Source of the DNA: Nocardiopsis quinghaiensis
Lineage (GTDB): Bacteria; Actinomycetota; Actinomycetes; Streptosporangiales; Streptosporangiaceae
Direction of reading: 5' to 3'
Length of the DNA stretch: 64,000 nt
NCBI RefSeq assembly: GCF_008638365.1
Contig: NZ_VWVU01000003.1
Coordinates: forward strand, 62,001 to 126,000
Below the pieces are notes generated by a model. It saw only the letters and a program-made list of their open reading frames with translations, ran no database searches and was not told the DNA's origin. Each line of letters starts with the position of its first letter. Within the stretch, counting starts at the first letter, position 1. The translations under genes were made by a program, and so were the position numbers. Below are positions 44,182 to 53,027 of this stretch, piece by piece.

Positions 44182-44802
44182 GTGAACGCGACCCTTCTCC
44201 CCGCCCTGCTCGGTTTCGGCACCGGGCTGGCGCTCATCGTGGCCATCGGAGCCCAGAACGCCTACGTCCTGCGGACCGGTATCGAGGGCCGCCTCGGCGC
44301 GGTCCTGCCGGTGGTGCTGGTCTGTGCCCTGTCCGACGCCGCGCTCATCACGGCCGGAGTCCTCGGCGTCGGCGCCGTCGTCGAGGCCGCCCCGGCCGCC
44401 GTCGTCGTGGTCCGCCTCCTCGGCGCGGGTTTCCTCCTCGTCTACGGCCTGTCCGCGGTGCGCCGGGTCCTGCGTCCGGGCGCGCTCGTGGTCGGCGGCG
44501 GGCCCGGGGGCGGCCGTGGGGCCGCCGTGACGACGGCACTGGTGCTCACCTGGCTCAACCCGCACGTGTACCTGGACACCGTGGTCCTCCTCGGCTCCCT
44601 CGCCAACCAGCAGGACGGCGGCGCCCGCTGGTGGTGGGCGGCGGGCGCCGTCACGGGCAGCTTCGTGTGGTTCTTCGGTCTCGGCTTCGGCGCGCGGCTG
44701 CTGCGTCCCCTCTTCGCCCGGCCGGGTGCCTGGCGCGTCCTGGACGCGCTCATCGCCGCCGTCATGCTCACCCTGGGCGTACGCATGGCCCTGGGATCCT
44801 GA
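44182..44802 (+). CDS. lysE: LysE-family basic amino acid exporter
   Basis: A 206-residue, about six-helix protein. GFGTGLALIVAIGAQNAYVLRTGIEG contains the LysE GAQN motif, followed by CALSDAALITAGVLG and LTWLNPHVYLDTVVLLGS, all typical. It exports lysine and arginine when they build up. GTG 44182 was chosen; an in-frame GTG at 44158 would add eight residues. It is divergent from lysG, confirming the assignment. Confidence 0.9.
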   Translation: MNATLLPALLGFGTGLALIVAIGAQNAYVLRTGIEGRLGAVLPVVLVCALSDAALITAGVLGVGAVVEAAPAAVVVVRLLGAGFLLVYGLSAVRRVLRPGALVVGGGPGGGRGAAVTTALVLTWLNPHVYLDTVVLLGSLANQQDGGARWWWAAGAVTGSFVWFFGLGFGARLLRPLFARPGAWRVLDALIAAVMLTLGVRMALGS

Positions 44803-44861
44803 GGGCGCCGCACGTCCACGGCACCGCCCTTCCGGCCCCGTTCGGTTGTACGCACCTGTAA

Positions 44862-44973
44862 TAAAACGATTCAAGAGCTGAGATGTACGCTGACCAGGGG
44901 AGTCGCTGGGTACGTCTTGACATGCGAGAAGAGCTGGGGGTAGTTTCAGCGAAACCTGAGTGAAACGATTCAA
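44862..44973 (+). promoter_or_regulatory. Promoter and repeated operator-like sites of the rhamnose operon
   Basis: -35 TTGACA (44917-44922) and -10 TAGTTT (44941-44946) are 18 bases apart. AAACGATTCAA occurs at 44864-44874 and again at 44963-44973, 99 bases apart. GTTTCAGCGAAAC (44943-44955), a 5-bp-arm palindrome, overlaps the -10. The sequences recall LacI-type TGAAACG sites; placing them around and downstream of the promoter suggests repression, possibly with looping. No regulator gene is adjacent. Confidence 0.6.
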
Positions 44974-45028
44974 TCGCTCGCTCGCCGGCCCCACCGACAG
45001 TCGTGTCCTCCCCGAACGGAGCCCCACC

Positions 45029-46207
45029 GTGGCAGCACTCCCCGAACGCCGCGCGGACGCCCTGGACGTCCTGCGGCGCCAGCACATCGAACTCCCCTCC
45101 TGGGCCTTCGGGAACTCCGGTACCCGGTTCAAGGTGTTCGCGCAGCCCGGCGTACCCCGCGACCCCTGGGAGAAGGTCGCCGACTCCGCCCAGGTGCACA
45201 GGCTCACCGGCGTCGCCCCCACGGTCGCCCTGCACATCCCCTGGGACAAGGTGGACGACTACGCCGCGCTCGCCGCCCACGCCCGCGACCTGGGCATCGG
45301 TGTCGGCACGATCAACGCCAACGTCTTCCAGGACGACGACTACAAGCTCGGCAGCGTCACCAACCCCGACCCGGCGGTGCGCCGCAAGGCGATCGACCAC
45401 CTGCTGGAGTGCGTGGACGTCATGGACGCCACCGGTTCGCGCGACCTCAAGCTGTGGTTCGCCGACGGCACCAACTACCCCGGCCAGGACGACCTGCGCG
45501 CCCGCCAGGACCGCCTCGCCGAGGCCCTGTCCGAGGTCTACGGCAGGCTCGGCCCCGACCAGCGCCTCCAACTGGAGTACAAGCTCTTCGAGCCCGCCTT
45601 CTACGCCACCGACGTCCCCGACTGGGGCACCGCCTACGCCCACTGCCTGGAACTGGGCGAGAAGGCCGTGGTCTGCGTCGACACCGGCCACCACGCCGCG
45701 CACACCAACATCGAGTTCATCGTCGCGTTCCTGCTCCGGGCGGGAAAGCTCGGCGCCTTCGACTTCAACTCGCGCTTCTACGCCGACGACGACCTCATGG
45801 TCGGCTCCGCCGACCCCTTCCAGCTCTTCCGCATCATGTACGAGGTCGTGCGCGGCGGCGGCCTGGCCACCGACACCGAGGTCGCGTTCATGCTCGACCA
45901 GTGCCACAACATCGAGCCCAAGATCGCCGGGCAGATCCGCTCGGTCATGAACGTGCAGGAGGCCACCGCCAAGGCCCTGCTGGTGGACACCGACGCGCTC
46001 GCCGACGCCCAGCGCGAGGGCGACGTCCTGGCCGCCAACGCCGCCCTGATGGACGCCTACAACACCGACGTGCGCCCCATGCTCGCCGACCTGCGCGCCG
46101 ACCAGGGACTGGACCCCGACCCCATGGCCGCGCACGCCCGCTCCGGCTACGTGGAGCGCGTCGTCGAGGAGCGCAAGGGCGGCGCACAGGCCGGGTGGGG
46201 CGCGTGA
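45029..46207 (+). CDS. rhaI: L-rhamnose isomerase
   Basis: A 392-residue TIM-barrel isomerase converting L-rhamnose to L-rhamnulose. HIELPSWAFGNSGTRFKVFAQPG near the start, then LHIPWDKVDDY, LKLWFADGTNYPGQDDL, EYKLFEPAFY and VCVDTGHHAAHTNIEFIVA carry the metal and substrate ligands of the Pseudomonas stutzeri/actinobacterial RhaI type. GTG 45029 fits homologue length and has ACGGAG upstream; the frame to 44960 would overlap the operator. First gene of a tightly coupled rha operon. Confidence 0.92.
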   Translation: MAALPERRADALDVLRRQHIELPSWAFGNSGTRFKVFAQPGVPRDPWEKVADSAQVHRLTGVAPTVALHIPWDKVDDYAALAAHARDLGIGVGTINANVFQDDDYKLGSVTNPDPAVRRKAIDHLLECVDVMDATGSRDLKLWFADGTNYPGQDDLRARQDRLAEALSEVYGRLGPDQRLQLEYKLFEPAFYATDVPDWGTAYAHCLELGEKAVVCVDTGHHAAHTNIEFIVAFLLRAGKLGAFDFNSRFYADDDLMVGSADPFQLFRIMYEVVRGGGLATDTEVAFMLDQCHNIEPKIAGQIRSVMNVQEATAKALLVDTDALADAQREGDVLAANAALMDAYNTDVRPMLADLRADQGLDPDPMAAHARSGYVERVVEERKGGAQAGWGA

Positions 46208-46257
46208 GCCAGCCGCCGACCACGCCAGAGCACAGCAGTACCGAACAGGGAGACACC

Positions 46258-48309
46258 GTGCCCGACTCCGTCGTCGAACAACTCCTCGTCCGCAGCAACA
46301 CCCTCGGCTCCGACCCGCGCAACACCAACTTCGCGGGCGGCAACACCTCCGCCGCGGGCACACGCACCGACCCCGTCACCGGACAGCCCGTCGACCTGCT
46401 GTGGGTCAAGGGCTCCGGCGGCGACCTCGGCACCCTCACCGAGGACGGCCTGGCCGTGCTGCGCCTGGACCGCCTGCGCGCCCTCGTGGACGTCTACCCC
46501 GGCGAGGAGCGCGAGGACGAGATGGTCGCCGCCTTCGACCACTGCCTGTTCGGCAAGGGCGGCGCCGCACCCTCCATCGACACCGCCATGCACGGCCTGC
46601 TGCGCGCCGCGCACGTGGACCACCTGCACCCCGACTCCGGTATCGCCCTGGCCACCGCGGCCGACGGCGAGCGCCTGACCCGTGAGTGCTTCGGCGACCG
46701 CGTGGTGTGGGTGCCCTGGCGGCGCCCCGGATTCCAGCTCGGCCTGGACATCGCCAAGATCGCCGAGGAGAACCCGAACGCCATCGGCGCCGTCCTGGGC
46801 GGCCACGGCATCACCGCCTGGGCCGAGACCAGCGAGCAGTGCCAGGCCAACTCCCTGGAGATCATCCACACCGCCGAGCGCTTCATCGAACAGCGCGGTC
46901 TCGGAGAGCACGGCCGGTCCCAGCCCTTCGGCCCCGCCCTGGACGGCTACGGCGCCCTGCCCGCCGACGAGCGCCGCGAGCGCGCCGCCGCCCTGGCCCC
47001 CGTCATCCGCGGCCTGGCCTCCACCGACCACCCCCAGATCGGCCATTTCACCGACAGCGACGTGGTACTGGACTTCCTGGCCTCGGCCGAGCACCCGCGC
47101 CTGGCCGCACTGGGCACCTCCTGCCCCGACCACTTCCTGCGCACCAAGGTCCGCCCCATGGTGCTCGACCTGCCCGCCGACGCTCCGCAGGAGCAGGCGA
47201 TCGCGCGGCTGCGCGAACTGCACGAGGAGTACCGGGCCGAGTACCGCGCCTACTACGAGCGCCACGCCGACCCCGACAGCCCCGCCATGCGCGGTGCCGA
47301 CCCGGCGATCGTGCTGGTCCCGGGCGTGGGCATGTTCTCCTTCGGCAAGGACGCCAAGACCGCGCGCGTGGCGGGCGAGTTCTACGTCAACGCCATCAAC
47401 GTCATGCGCGGAGCCGAGACGGTCTCCACCTACCGGCCCATCGAGGAGTCGGAGAAGTTCCGCATCGAGTACTGGGCGCTGGAGGAGGCCAAGCTGGCCC
47501 GTCTGCCCAGGCCCAAGCCGCTCGCCACCCGGATCGCCCTGGTCACCGGCGCGGCCAGTGGCATCGGTAAGGCGATCGCCACCCGGCTGGCTGCCGAGGG
47601 CGCGTGCGTGGTCGTGGCCGACCTGGACGCCGACAAGGCCGCCGAGACCGCCGCCGAGCTCGGCGGCGCGGACACGGCCGTGGGCGTGGCCTGCGACGTC
47701 AGCGACGCCGACGCGGTGGCCCGCGCCCTCGGCGAGGCCGCGCTGGCCTTCGGCGGGGTGGACCTGGTGGTCAACAACGCCGGGCTGTCCATCTCCAAGC
47801 CGCTGCTGGAGACCACCGAACGCGACTGGGACCTGCAGCACGACGTCATGGCCAAGGGATCCTTCCTGGTCTCCCGTGAGGCCGCGCGCGTGATGACGGC
47901 CCAGGGCATGGGCGGCGACATCGTCTACATCGCCTCCAAGAACGCCGTGTTCGCCGGGCCCAACAACGTCGCCTACTCCGCCGTCAAGGCCGATCAGGCC
48001 CACCAGGTGCGGCTGCTCGCCGCAGAACTGGGCGGCGAGGGCATCCGGGTCAACGGCGTCAACCCCGACGGGGTGGTGCGCGGTTCGGGCATCTTCGCCG
48101 GGGGATGGGGAGCCCAGCGGGCCAAGGTCTACGGGGTCAAGGAGGAGGACCTGGGCGCGTTCTACGCCAAGCGCACCATCCTGGGCCGCGAGGTACTGCC
48201 CGAGAACGTCGCCAACGCGGTGTTCGCGCTGACGGCCGGGGAGCTGTCGCACACCACCGGCCTGCACATCCCCGTGGACAGCGGCGTCGCCGCCGCGTTC
48301 CTGCGATGA
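46258..48309 (+). CDS. rhaD: Bifunctional rhamnulose-1-phosphate aldolase / lactaldehyde dehydrogenase-type SDR
   Basis: A 683-residue fusion. The N-terminal class II aldolase domain (NTNFAGGNTSAAGT, LWVKGSGGDLGTL, HLHPDSGIA, and the metal HxH with HTAERF) splits rhamnulose-1-phosphate into DHAP and L-lactaldehyde. From about residue 424 a short-chain dehydrogenase domain (LVTGAASGIGKAIA, NNAGLSISKP, YSAVKADQAH) likely acts on lactaldehyde. GTG 46258 has AGGGAGA upstream and fits homologues; GTG 46204, which overlaps the rhaI stop, would add 18 residues. Known in bacteria as RhaEW/YuxG-like enzymes. Confidence 0.9.
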   Translation: MPDSVVEQLLVRSNTLGSDPRNTNFAGGNTSAAGTRTDPVTGQPVDLLWVKGSGGDLGTLTEDGLAVLRLDRLRALVDVYPGEEREDEMVAAFDHCLFGKGGAAPSIDTAMHGLLRAAHVDHLHPDSGIALATAADGERLTRECFGDRVVWVPWRRPGFQLGLDIAKIAEENPNAIGAVLGGHGITAWAETSEQCQANSLEIIHTAERFIEQRGLGEHGRSQPFGPALDGYGALPADERRERAAALAPVIRGLASTDHPQIGHFTDSDVVLDFLASAEHPRLAALGTSCPDHFLRTKVRPMVLDLPADAPQEQAIARLRELHEEYRAEYRAYYERHADPDSPAMRGADPAIVLVPGVGMFSFGKDAKTARVAGEFYVNAINVMRGAETVSTYRPIEESEKFRIEYWALEEAKLARLPRPKPLATRIALVTGAASGIGKAIATRLAAEGACVVVADLDADKAAETAAELGGADTAVGVACDVSDADAVARALGEAALAFGGVDLVVNNAGLSISKPLLETTERDWDLQHDVMAKGSFLVSREAARVMTAQGMGGDIVYIASKNAVFAGPNNVAYSAVKADQAHQVRLLAAELGGEGIRVNGVNPDGVVRGSGIFAGGWGAQRAKVYGVKEEDLGAFYAKRTILGREVLPENVANAVFALTAGELSHTTGLHIPVDSGVAAAFLR

Positions 48310-49787
48310 GCGCCGCCAACGGCACGGCGGTCCACGCAGCCGTCGACCTGGGCGCCTCCAGCGGGCGGGTCATCGCCGGGCGGATCGAGGACGGGCGGCT
48401 GCGCACCGAGGAGGTCGCCCGCTTCCCCAACGGGCCGGTCACCGTACCCGCCGGGAACCGCTCCACCCTGCACTGGGACGTGCTGTCCCTGTACGCGGGC
48501 GTGGTCGAGGGGCTGCGGCGGGCCGCCGAACCCCACGGGCTGGCCTCGGCCGGAGTGGACTCCTGGGCGGTGGACTACGGCCTGCTGGACGCCGACGGCG
48601 TCCTGATCGGCAACCCCGTCCACTACCGCGACGCCCGCACCGACGGGGTGCCCGAGCGGGTGTTCGCGCACCTGCCCGCGGAGGAGCTGTACGCGGTCAA
48701 CGGGTTGCAGGTGCAGCCGTTCAACACGGTGTTCCAGCTCGCCGCCGCCTCCGGGGACGCCCAGCTGGCGGCCGCCCGCGCCCTGCTGTTGGTGCCCGAC
48801 CTGCTCGGGTACTGGCTGACGGGGGAGCGGGTCGCCGAGCTGACCAACGCCTCCACCACCGGCCTGGTGGACGTGCGCGAACGCCGCTGGGCCGGGGAGT
48901 GCCTGGACCTGCTCCGGGAGCGCTACGGTGTTCCGGCGCGGGAGCTGCTGCCCGCACTGGTCGAGCCGGGAACCGTCGTCGGAACCGTCCGCGACGGTGC
49001 GGCGGGCACACCGCTGGTGGCGGTCGGCTCGCACGACACCGCCTCCGCCGTGGTGGCCGTGCCCGCCGCCACCCCCAACTTCGCCTACGTCTCCTCGGGG
49101 ACGTGGTCGCTGGTGGGGGTGGAGCTGGACGAGCCCGTGCGCACCGAGGCGAGCCGGTCGGCCAACTTCACCAACGAGCTGGGCGTGGACGGCACGGTCC
49201 GCTACCTGCGCAACGTCATGGGCCTGTGGGTGCTCCAGGAGTCGCTGCGCGTCTGGCGGGAGCGGGGCCGGGAGGTGGACCTGCCCGACCTGTTGGCGCG
49301 GGCCGCCCGCGTGCCCGCGCTCTCGTGCGTGGTGGACGTGGACGATCCCCGGTTCCTGCCGCCGGGCGACATGCCCGCGCGTATCGCCGCTTTCGCCACC
49401 GAGACCGGACAGCGCCCGCCGGAGACCGACGCCGAGGTGGCGCGGTGCGTGGTGGACTCGCTGGCCCTGGCCTACCGCAGGGCGGTGCACCAGGCCGCCG
49501 AGCTGAGCGGGACGGACGTGGAGGTGGTCCACGTGGTCGGCGGGGGATCGCGCAACGAGCTGCTGTGCCAGCTCACCGCGGACGCCGTGGGCCTGTCGGT
49601 CGTCGCCGGGCCCACCGAGGGCGCCGCCATCGGCAACCTGCTGGTGCAGGCCCGCGCGGTCGGGACGGTGGAGGGCGGTCTGGCCGACCTGCGCCGGATC
49701 GTCGCCGGCTCCACCGAGGCCGGCCGCTACGAGCCGACCGGGCCGCAGGCCCCGTGGGAGGCCGCCGAGCGGCGGCTCCGGGGCTGA
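48306..49787 (+). CDS. rhaB: Rhamnulokinase
   Basis: A 493-residue FGGY-family kinase phosphorylating L-rhamnulose. VDLGASSGRVIAGRI (phosphate 1), GVDSWAVDYGLLD, HYRDARTDG, VGSHDTASAVVAV, YVSSGTWSLVGVE and VHVVGGGSRNELLCQLTAD (adenosine site) are all present. ATG 48306 overlaps the aldolase stop by four bases (ATGA). Operon order rhaI-rhaD-rhaB contains every step from rhamnose to DHAP plus lactaldehyde, but no transporter or mutarotase lies here. Confidence 0.93.
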   Translation: MSAANGTAVHAAVDLGASSGRVIAGRIEDGRLRTEEVARFPNGPVTVPAGNRSTLHWDVLSLYAGVVEGLRRAAEPHGLASAGVDSWAVDYGLLDADGVLIGNPVHYRDARTDGVPERVFAHLPAEELYAVNGLQVQPFNTVFQLAAASGDAQLAAARALLLVPDLLGYWLTGERVAELTNASTTGLVDVRERRWAGECLDLLRERYGVPARELLPALVEPGTVVGTVRDGAAGTPLVAVGSHDTASAVVAVPAATPNFAYVSSGTWSLVGVELDEPVRTEASRSANFTNELGVDGTVRYLRNVMGLWVLQESLRVWRERGREVDLPDLLARAARVPALSCVVDVDDPRFLPPGDMPARIAAFATETGQRPPETDAEVARCVVDSLALAYRRAVHQAAELSGTDVEVVHVVGGGSRNELLCQLTADAVGLSVVAGPTEGAAIGNLLVQARAVGTVEGGLADLRRIVAGSTEAGRYEPTGPQAPWEAAERRLRG

Positions 49788-49801
49788 GGTTCCGCACGCG
49801 T

Positions 49802-49833
49802 GAGGGTCCCGCCGGGGATACGGCGGGACCCTC
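49802..49833 (+). terminator. Terminator of the rhamnose operon
   Basis: GAGGGTCCCGCCG (49802-49814) pairs perfectly with CGGCGGGACCCTC (49821-49833) around a 6-base loop, 15 bases after rhaB. Confidence 0.75.
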
Positions 49834-49915
49834 GTCCCGTTGCACCAGGGCCGTCGGTGGAGGGCCGAGGGGCCGGTCCGCGCGGCGAGAGGCGAGGGCG
49901 GGGCCGCACGTGACG

Positions 49916-49951
49916 ACGGGGCCGGCGCTCGCGGAGGAGCACCGGCCCCGT
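49916..49951 (-). terminator. Terminator for the leftward small gene
   Basis: ACGGGGCCGG (49916-49925) pairs with CCGGCCCCGT (49942-49951), 16-base loop, just beyond the stop at 49963. Confidence 0.5.
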
Positions 49952-49962
49952 TCGGTCCGTTG

Positions 49963-50298
49963 TCAGGAGAGGGAAGCCTTCGCGGCGGCGCGGTGGGGGC
50001 GGCCCGTCCGGGCGGGACCCCCGTTCCAGGGACGGCGCCCGCGGGATGGCGCGACCGTGGGACCCCGCCCGGCCGGTTCCGCCTCCCGCCTCGGCTCCGG
50101 CACCCGGTTCTCCGAGGCCTTCCCGGGGCTTACGGCCCGCGCGGGCGCGTGCTGGGTCCGAAAGTTCCGCAGGGCCGCGACGGCCCTGCGCGCCGCACCT
50201 CTGCGGACCCCCAGGCCGCTCCTGTCCCCCAGGGGGACCAGGGTGTCCACGACCACCGGCACCGCGACCGCGAGCGCTACGAAAATCGCCAACGTCAT
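49963..50298 (-). CDS. Small membrane-anchored basic protein, unknown
   Basis: ATG 50298 follows GAGGGAAC and starts MTLAIFVALAVAVPVVVDTLVP, a single membrane helix. It is followed by an Arg/Pro/Ala-rich, probably disordered tail to residue 111. No family is recognised. The good ribosome site, the flanking terminator and the hydrophobic start support a real gene, but the tail has few folded-protein features. Confidence 0.45.
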   Translation of the reverse strand: MTLAIFVALAVAVPVVVDTLVPLGDRSGLGVRRGAARRAVAALRNFRTQHAPARAVSPGKASENRVPEPRREAEPAGRGPTVAPSRGRRPWNGGPARTGRPHRAAAKASLS

Positions 50299-50717
50299 GT
50301 TCCCTCGCTCCCCTCTCACAGGACGGCTGTGGCCGTTACCGCGTCACGGACGTCCTGGCCGCTGCGCGTCGCGTACCAACGCCCCGCAGTCCTTGCAAGC
50401 TGCCCGTACCCCAAGCCGGTAAAACCCCGGAGCGCGGCGTACCGCTCCCTGAGAGGGCGAGGACGACTCTAGGTACGGCCTACGACGTTCTCCGGGGCCG
50501 CCGGAGTTCCGTCCCGGCGGCCCCCTCGCCGTCGCGGCCCGAACCCGACCCGACGAACCCATGCGGTGTACCGGTCGGGGACGTTGGCCAATCGTGTGGA
50601 GGGCGGCTGACCGGCGCAGGCAGTGCGGGGCCGGTGGTGGTCGTGGTGATGCAGCCACGCCCACGGTCGGCCCACCGCCTCACCGTGGGTCAGGAGACCC
50701 GAAGGCGAGCCGCGACC
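50299..50717. other. Gene-free region upstream of methionine aminopeptidase gene
   Basis: No supported gene, RNA or terminator; nothing specific seen apart from GC-rich overlapping random frames. Confidence 0.3.
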
Positions 50718-51500
50718 TCACGGTCGCGCCTGCTCCGGCAAGGTGAGGATCTCGGCTCCGTCGTTGGTGACAGCGATCGTGTGCTCGCTGTGTGCTGTCC
50801 GGCAACCTGTCGCGCTTCGGAGGGTCCACCCGTCGGCGTCGGTGACGAGTCCGGCGGTGTCCGCCATGACCCACGGCTCCAGTGCGAGCAGCAGCCCGGG
50901 ACGCAGTCTGTACCCACGGCCGGGCCGACCGGTGTTCGGAACGTGCGGGTCCTGGTGCATCGTCGATCCGATGCCGTGACCTCCGAACTCGGTGTTGACC
51001 GGGTACCCCGCCTCACTGAGGACCGAGCCGATGGCATGGGAGATGTCGCCGATGCGGGCCCCGGGCCTGGCAGCGGCGATCCCCGCGCTCAATGCGCGTT
51101 CGGTCGCGCTGATCATCGCGACGCTCTCCGGGGGCCTTGACCCGCCCACGAGGAAGCTGATGGCGGAGTCCGCGGCGACTCCGCCTTGGGAGACGGCGAG
51201 GTCGAGTGTCAGCAGGTCGCCGTCGGCGAGCGTGTAGTCGCAGGGCCGTCCGTGGAGCACGGCGTCGTTGACGGCCGTGCAGACGTAGTGGCCGAACGGC
51301 CCGCGTCCGAAGGACGGCTCGTAGTCGACGTAGCAGGACCGCGCTCCAGCCTCGACGATCATGGTCTCGGCCCACCGGTCGATGTCCAGGAGGCTCGTGC
51401 CGACCGTGCTACGGCTCTTCAGTGTCTGCAGGATGTCAGCGACCAGGGCGCCTGTGTCCTTGGCACGGGCCAGTTTGGTGGGGTCCAGGATCTCGATCAT
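50718..51500 (-). CDS. map: Type I methionine aminopeptidase
   Basis: A 260-residue pita-bread metalloprotease with metal ligands in LTLDLAVSQGGVAADSA (Asp, Asp), GGHGIGSTMHQDPHVPN (His), LALEPWVM (Glu) and TAHSEHTIAVT (Glu). It removes N-terminal Met from new proteins. It lacks a zinc-finger N-terminus. DLAVSQGGVAADSA differs from the usual DTG-xxGYHGDSA loop, so this copy may be a paralogue rather than the housekeeping enzyme, which is normally linked to secY/adk. A tandem TATACCGG repeat lies about 27 bases upstream of its start. Confidence 0.87.
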   Translation of the reverse strand: MIEILDPTKLARAKDTGALVADILQTLKSRSTVGTSLLDIDRWAETMIVEAGARSCYVDYEPSFGRGPFGHYVCTAVNDAVLHGRPCDYTLADGDLLTLDLAVSQGGVAADSAISFLVGGSRPPESVAMISATERALSAGIAAARPGARIGDISHAIGSVLSEAGYPVNTEFGGHGIGSTMHQDPHVPNTGRPGRGYRLRPGLLLALEPWVMADTAGLVTDADGWTLRSATGCRTAHSEHTIAVTNDGAEILTLPEQARP

Positions 51501-51526
51501 GCGGCGCCCTTCTCATGTGACCAATA

Positions 51527-51557
51527 ACTATACCGGCCATACTATACCGGTATGAGA
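51527..51557. promoter_or_regulatory. Tandem ACTATACCGG repeats before the map gene
   Basis: ACTATACCGG at 51527-51536 and 51541-51550, the second extended to an ATACCGGTAT palindrome. They are most likely operator half-sites for an unknown regulator of map and/or the rightward frame that starts at 51552. Confidence 0.5.
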
Positions 51558-52079
51558 ATCGGGGTCATGGTCGGATCGCCGCTCACGCCAGCGGCGGTCG
51601 AGCGCGGACAGCGCTCGGTGCTCGGTACCGCGTTCGACGCGCGCATCCCACCGGAGACCCTCCGGAAGGTCGGGACGGGCCGCGTGGTGACCCCTGCCTT
51701 CCCGGTCATCGCTGCGACCGCCGATGCCGGCCTTCCCCCGATGCGGTGCTGGCCGGGATCGACCAGCCCGAACGCGGTGTCGAACCGGCCGGCTCCGGTC
51801 ACAGCACACGTGAGCGGTCGGCGCCGTGGGTCCCGAGCCCGCAACCGCGCTGGAGGCGTCGGCAAGGGAGAAGGCGTGGGCGCGGCTCTCGACCGATGTC
51901 CCCGGTCAGTACGACCAGGGAGTGTTCTTTGGAAGGCTTTCGGGTCGGCGGGCGGCCCTCCCAGGCGATCTCTCGCGAGACGCTGTGCGAAGCCCAGCCT
52001 GGTCGTGCTCCACGAGCGCGGAGGCGTGGCGAGAGGCGGCCTGGTGGACGCGAGCCCGGAACGGTGCGAAAAACACGAC
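51552..52079 (+). other. Degenerate coding-like region of unknown origin
   Basis: ATG 51552 starts MRIGVMVGSPLTPAAVERG, right behind the operator-like repeats. The sequence then seems to jump frames: 51746 onward reads LAGIDQPERGVEPAGSG in another frame, and 51826 onward REKAWARLSTDVPGQYDQG. That looks like a decayed gene with two frameshifts, perhaps once controlled from the tandem repeats. I do not recognise the family. Confidence 0.35.
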
Positions 52080-53027
52080 CTAGACGAGGGCCCCGACCAC
52101 CATCTCCGTGGCCCGCGCGATGAGGGCGTCGTCGTACTCCGCGCCCGCCTCGTCGCGGCCGGACATGACCGCCAGGACGATGGGGGCGCCCTCCGGCGGC
52201 CACAGCACACCGATGTCGTGCCGGGTACCGTAGCCGCACGCACCGGTCTTGTCCCCGACCTCCCACCCCTCGGGGACCCCGGCACGGATCAGGTCGTCGC
52301 CGGTGGTGTTGGCCCGCATCATCTCGACGAGGACGCCGCGCTTGTCCTCGGACAGGACGTCACCCAGGGCGAACTCGCGCAGGCTGGTGGCCATCGCGCG
52401 CGGGGTGCTGGTGTCGCGGACGTCTCCCGGCACCGCCTCCGCCATCTCCGGCGCGATCCGGTCCACGCTGGTGACGTCGTCGCCGATCTCCCGCAGGGCC
52501 TCGTCCAGCCCCTGCGGCCCACCGAGCTCCTCGAAGAGCAGGTTGGAGGCGGTGTTGTCGCTGTGTCGCAGCGCCGCGTCGCCGATCTCGCGCAGCGTCA
52601 TACCGGTGGACACGTGCTCCCGGGTGACGGGGGAGTGGAAGACCAGGTCCGCTCCGGAGAAGGTGACGACCCGGTCGAGTTCGTCGACCGGTGTCCGGTC
52701 GAGCACGGCGCCGAAGGCCAGGACCTTGAAGGTGGAACAGTAGGCGAACCGCTCGTCGGCCTGGAACCCGACCGCCCGGTCCGTGCCGGTGTCGAGCGCG
52801 TAGACGCCGAGCCGGGCGTCGAACTCCTCTTCGAGGTGTGCGAACTCGGAGTCCATCCGGACGGGATCGGCAGGCTCCGCGGACGGGACGGCGGTGGTTC
52901 CCTCGGCCGACGGTGGCGGAGCGGCGGGACCGACCGGGTCGTCGTGGGACGAGCAGCCGAGGGGCAGGACCAGGGCGATCGGGGCCAGTGCCGCCAAAGC
53001 GGCGTGGCGAGTCGTGGACCACGGCAC
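52080..53027 (-). CDS. Class A beta-lactamase homologue lacking the Glu166 equivalent
   Basis: A 315-residue exported protein; Cys25 in LPLGC may be a lipobox, though not ideal. It has S98-T-F-K101 (Ser70/Lys73), S156-D-N158, and K260-T-G262. The omega-loop that reads R-V-E-P-G-L-S in the copy at 40.2 kb reads R-I-A-P-E-M-A here (residues 190-196), so Glu166 is Ala192 and Asn170 is Ala196. Cys97 and Cys264 occupy positions 69 and 238, as in KPC/NmcA-type enzymes with a disulfide. Acylation should still occur but Glu166-assisted deacylation should not, so it may be a trap or sensor rather than a turnover enzyme. GTG 53027 follows GGAGGG. Confidence 0.82.
   Translation of the reverse strand: MPWSTTRHAALAALAPIALVLPLGCSSHDDPVGPAAPPPSAEGTTAVPSAEPADPVRMDSEFAHLEEEFDARLGVYALDTGTDRAVGFQADERFAYCSTFKVLAFGAVLDRTPVDELDRVVTFSGADLVFHSPVTREHVSTGMTLREIGDAALRHSDNTASNLLFEELGGPQGLDEALREIGDDVTSVDRIAPEMAEAVPGDVRDTSTPRAMATSLREFALGDVLSEDKRGVLVEMMRANTTGDDLIRAGVPEGWEVGDKTGACGYGTRHDIGVLWPPEGAPIVLAVMSGRDEAGAEYDDALIARATEMVVGALV

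Noticed and set aside
46147-48267. A 706-codon minus-strand open frame over rhaD
   Set aside because: Same reason: antisense shadow; rhaD has clear aldolase and SDR motifs on the plus strand.
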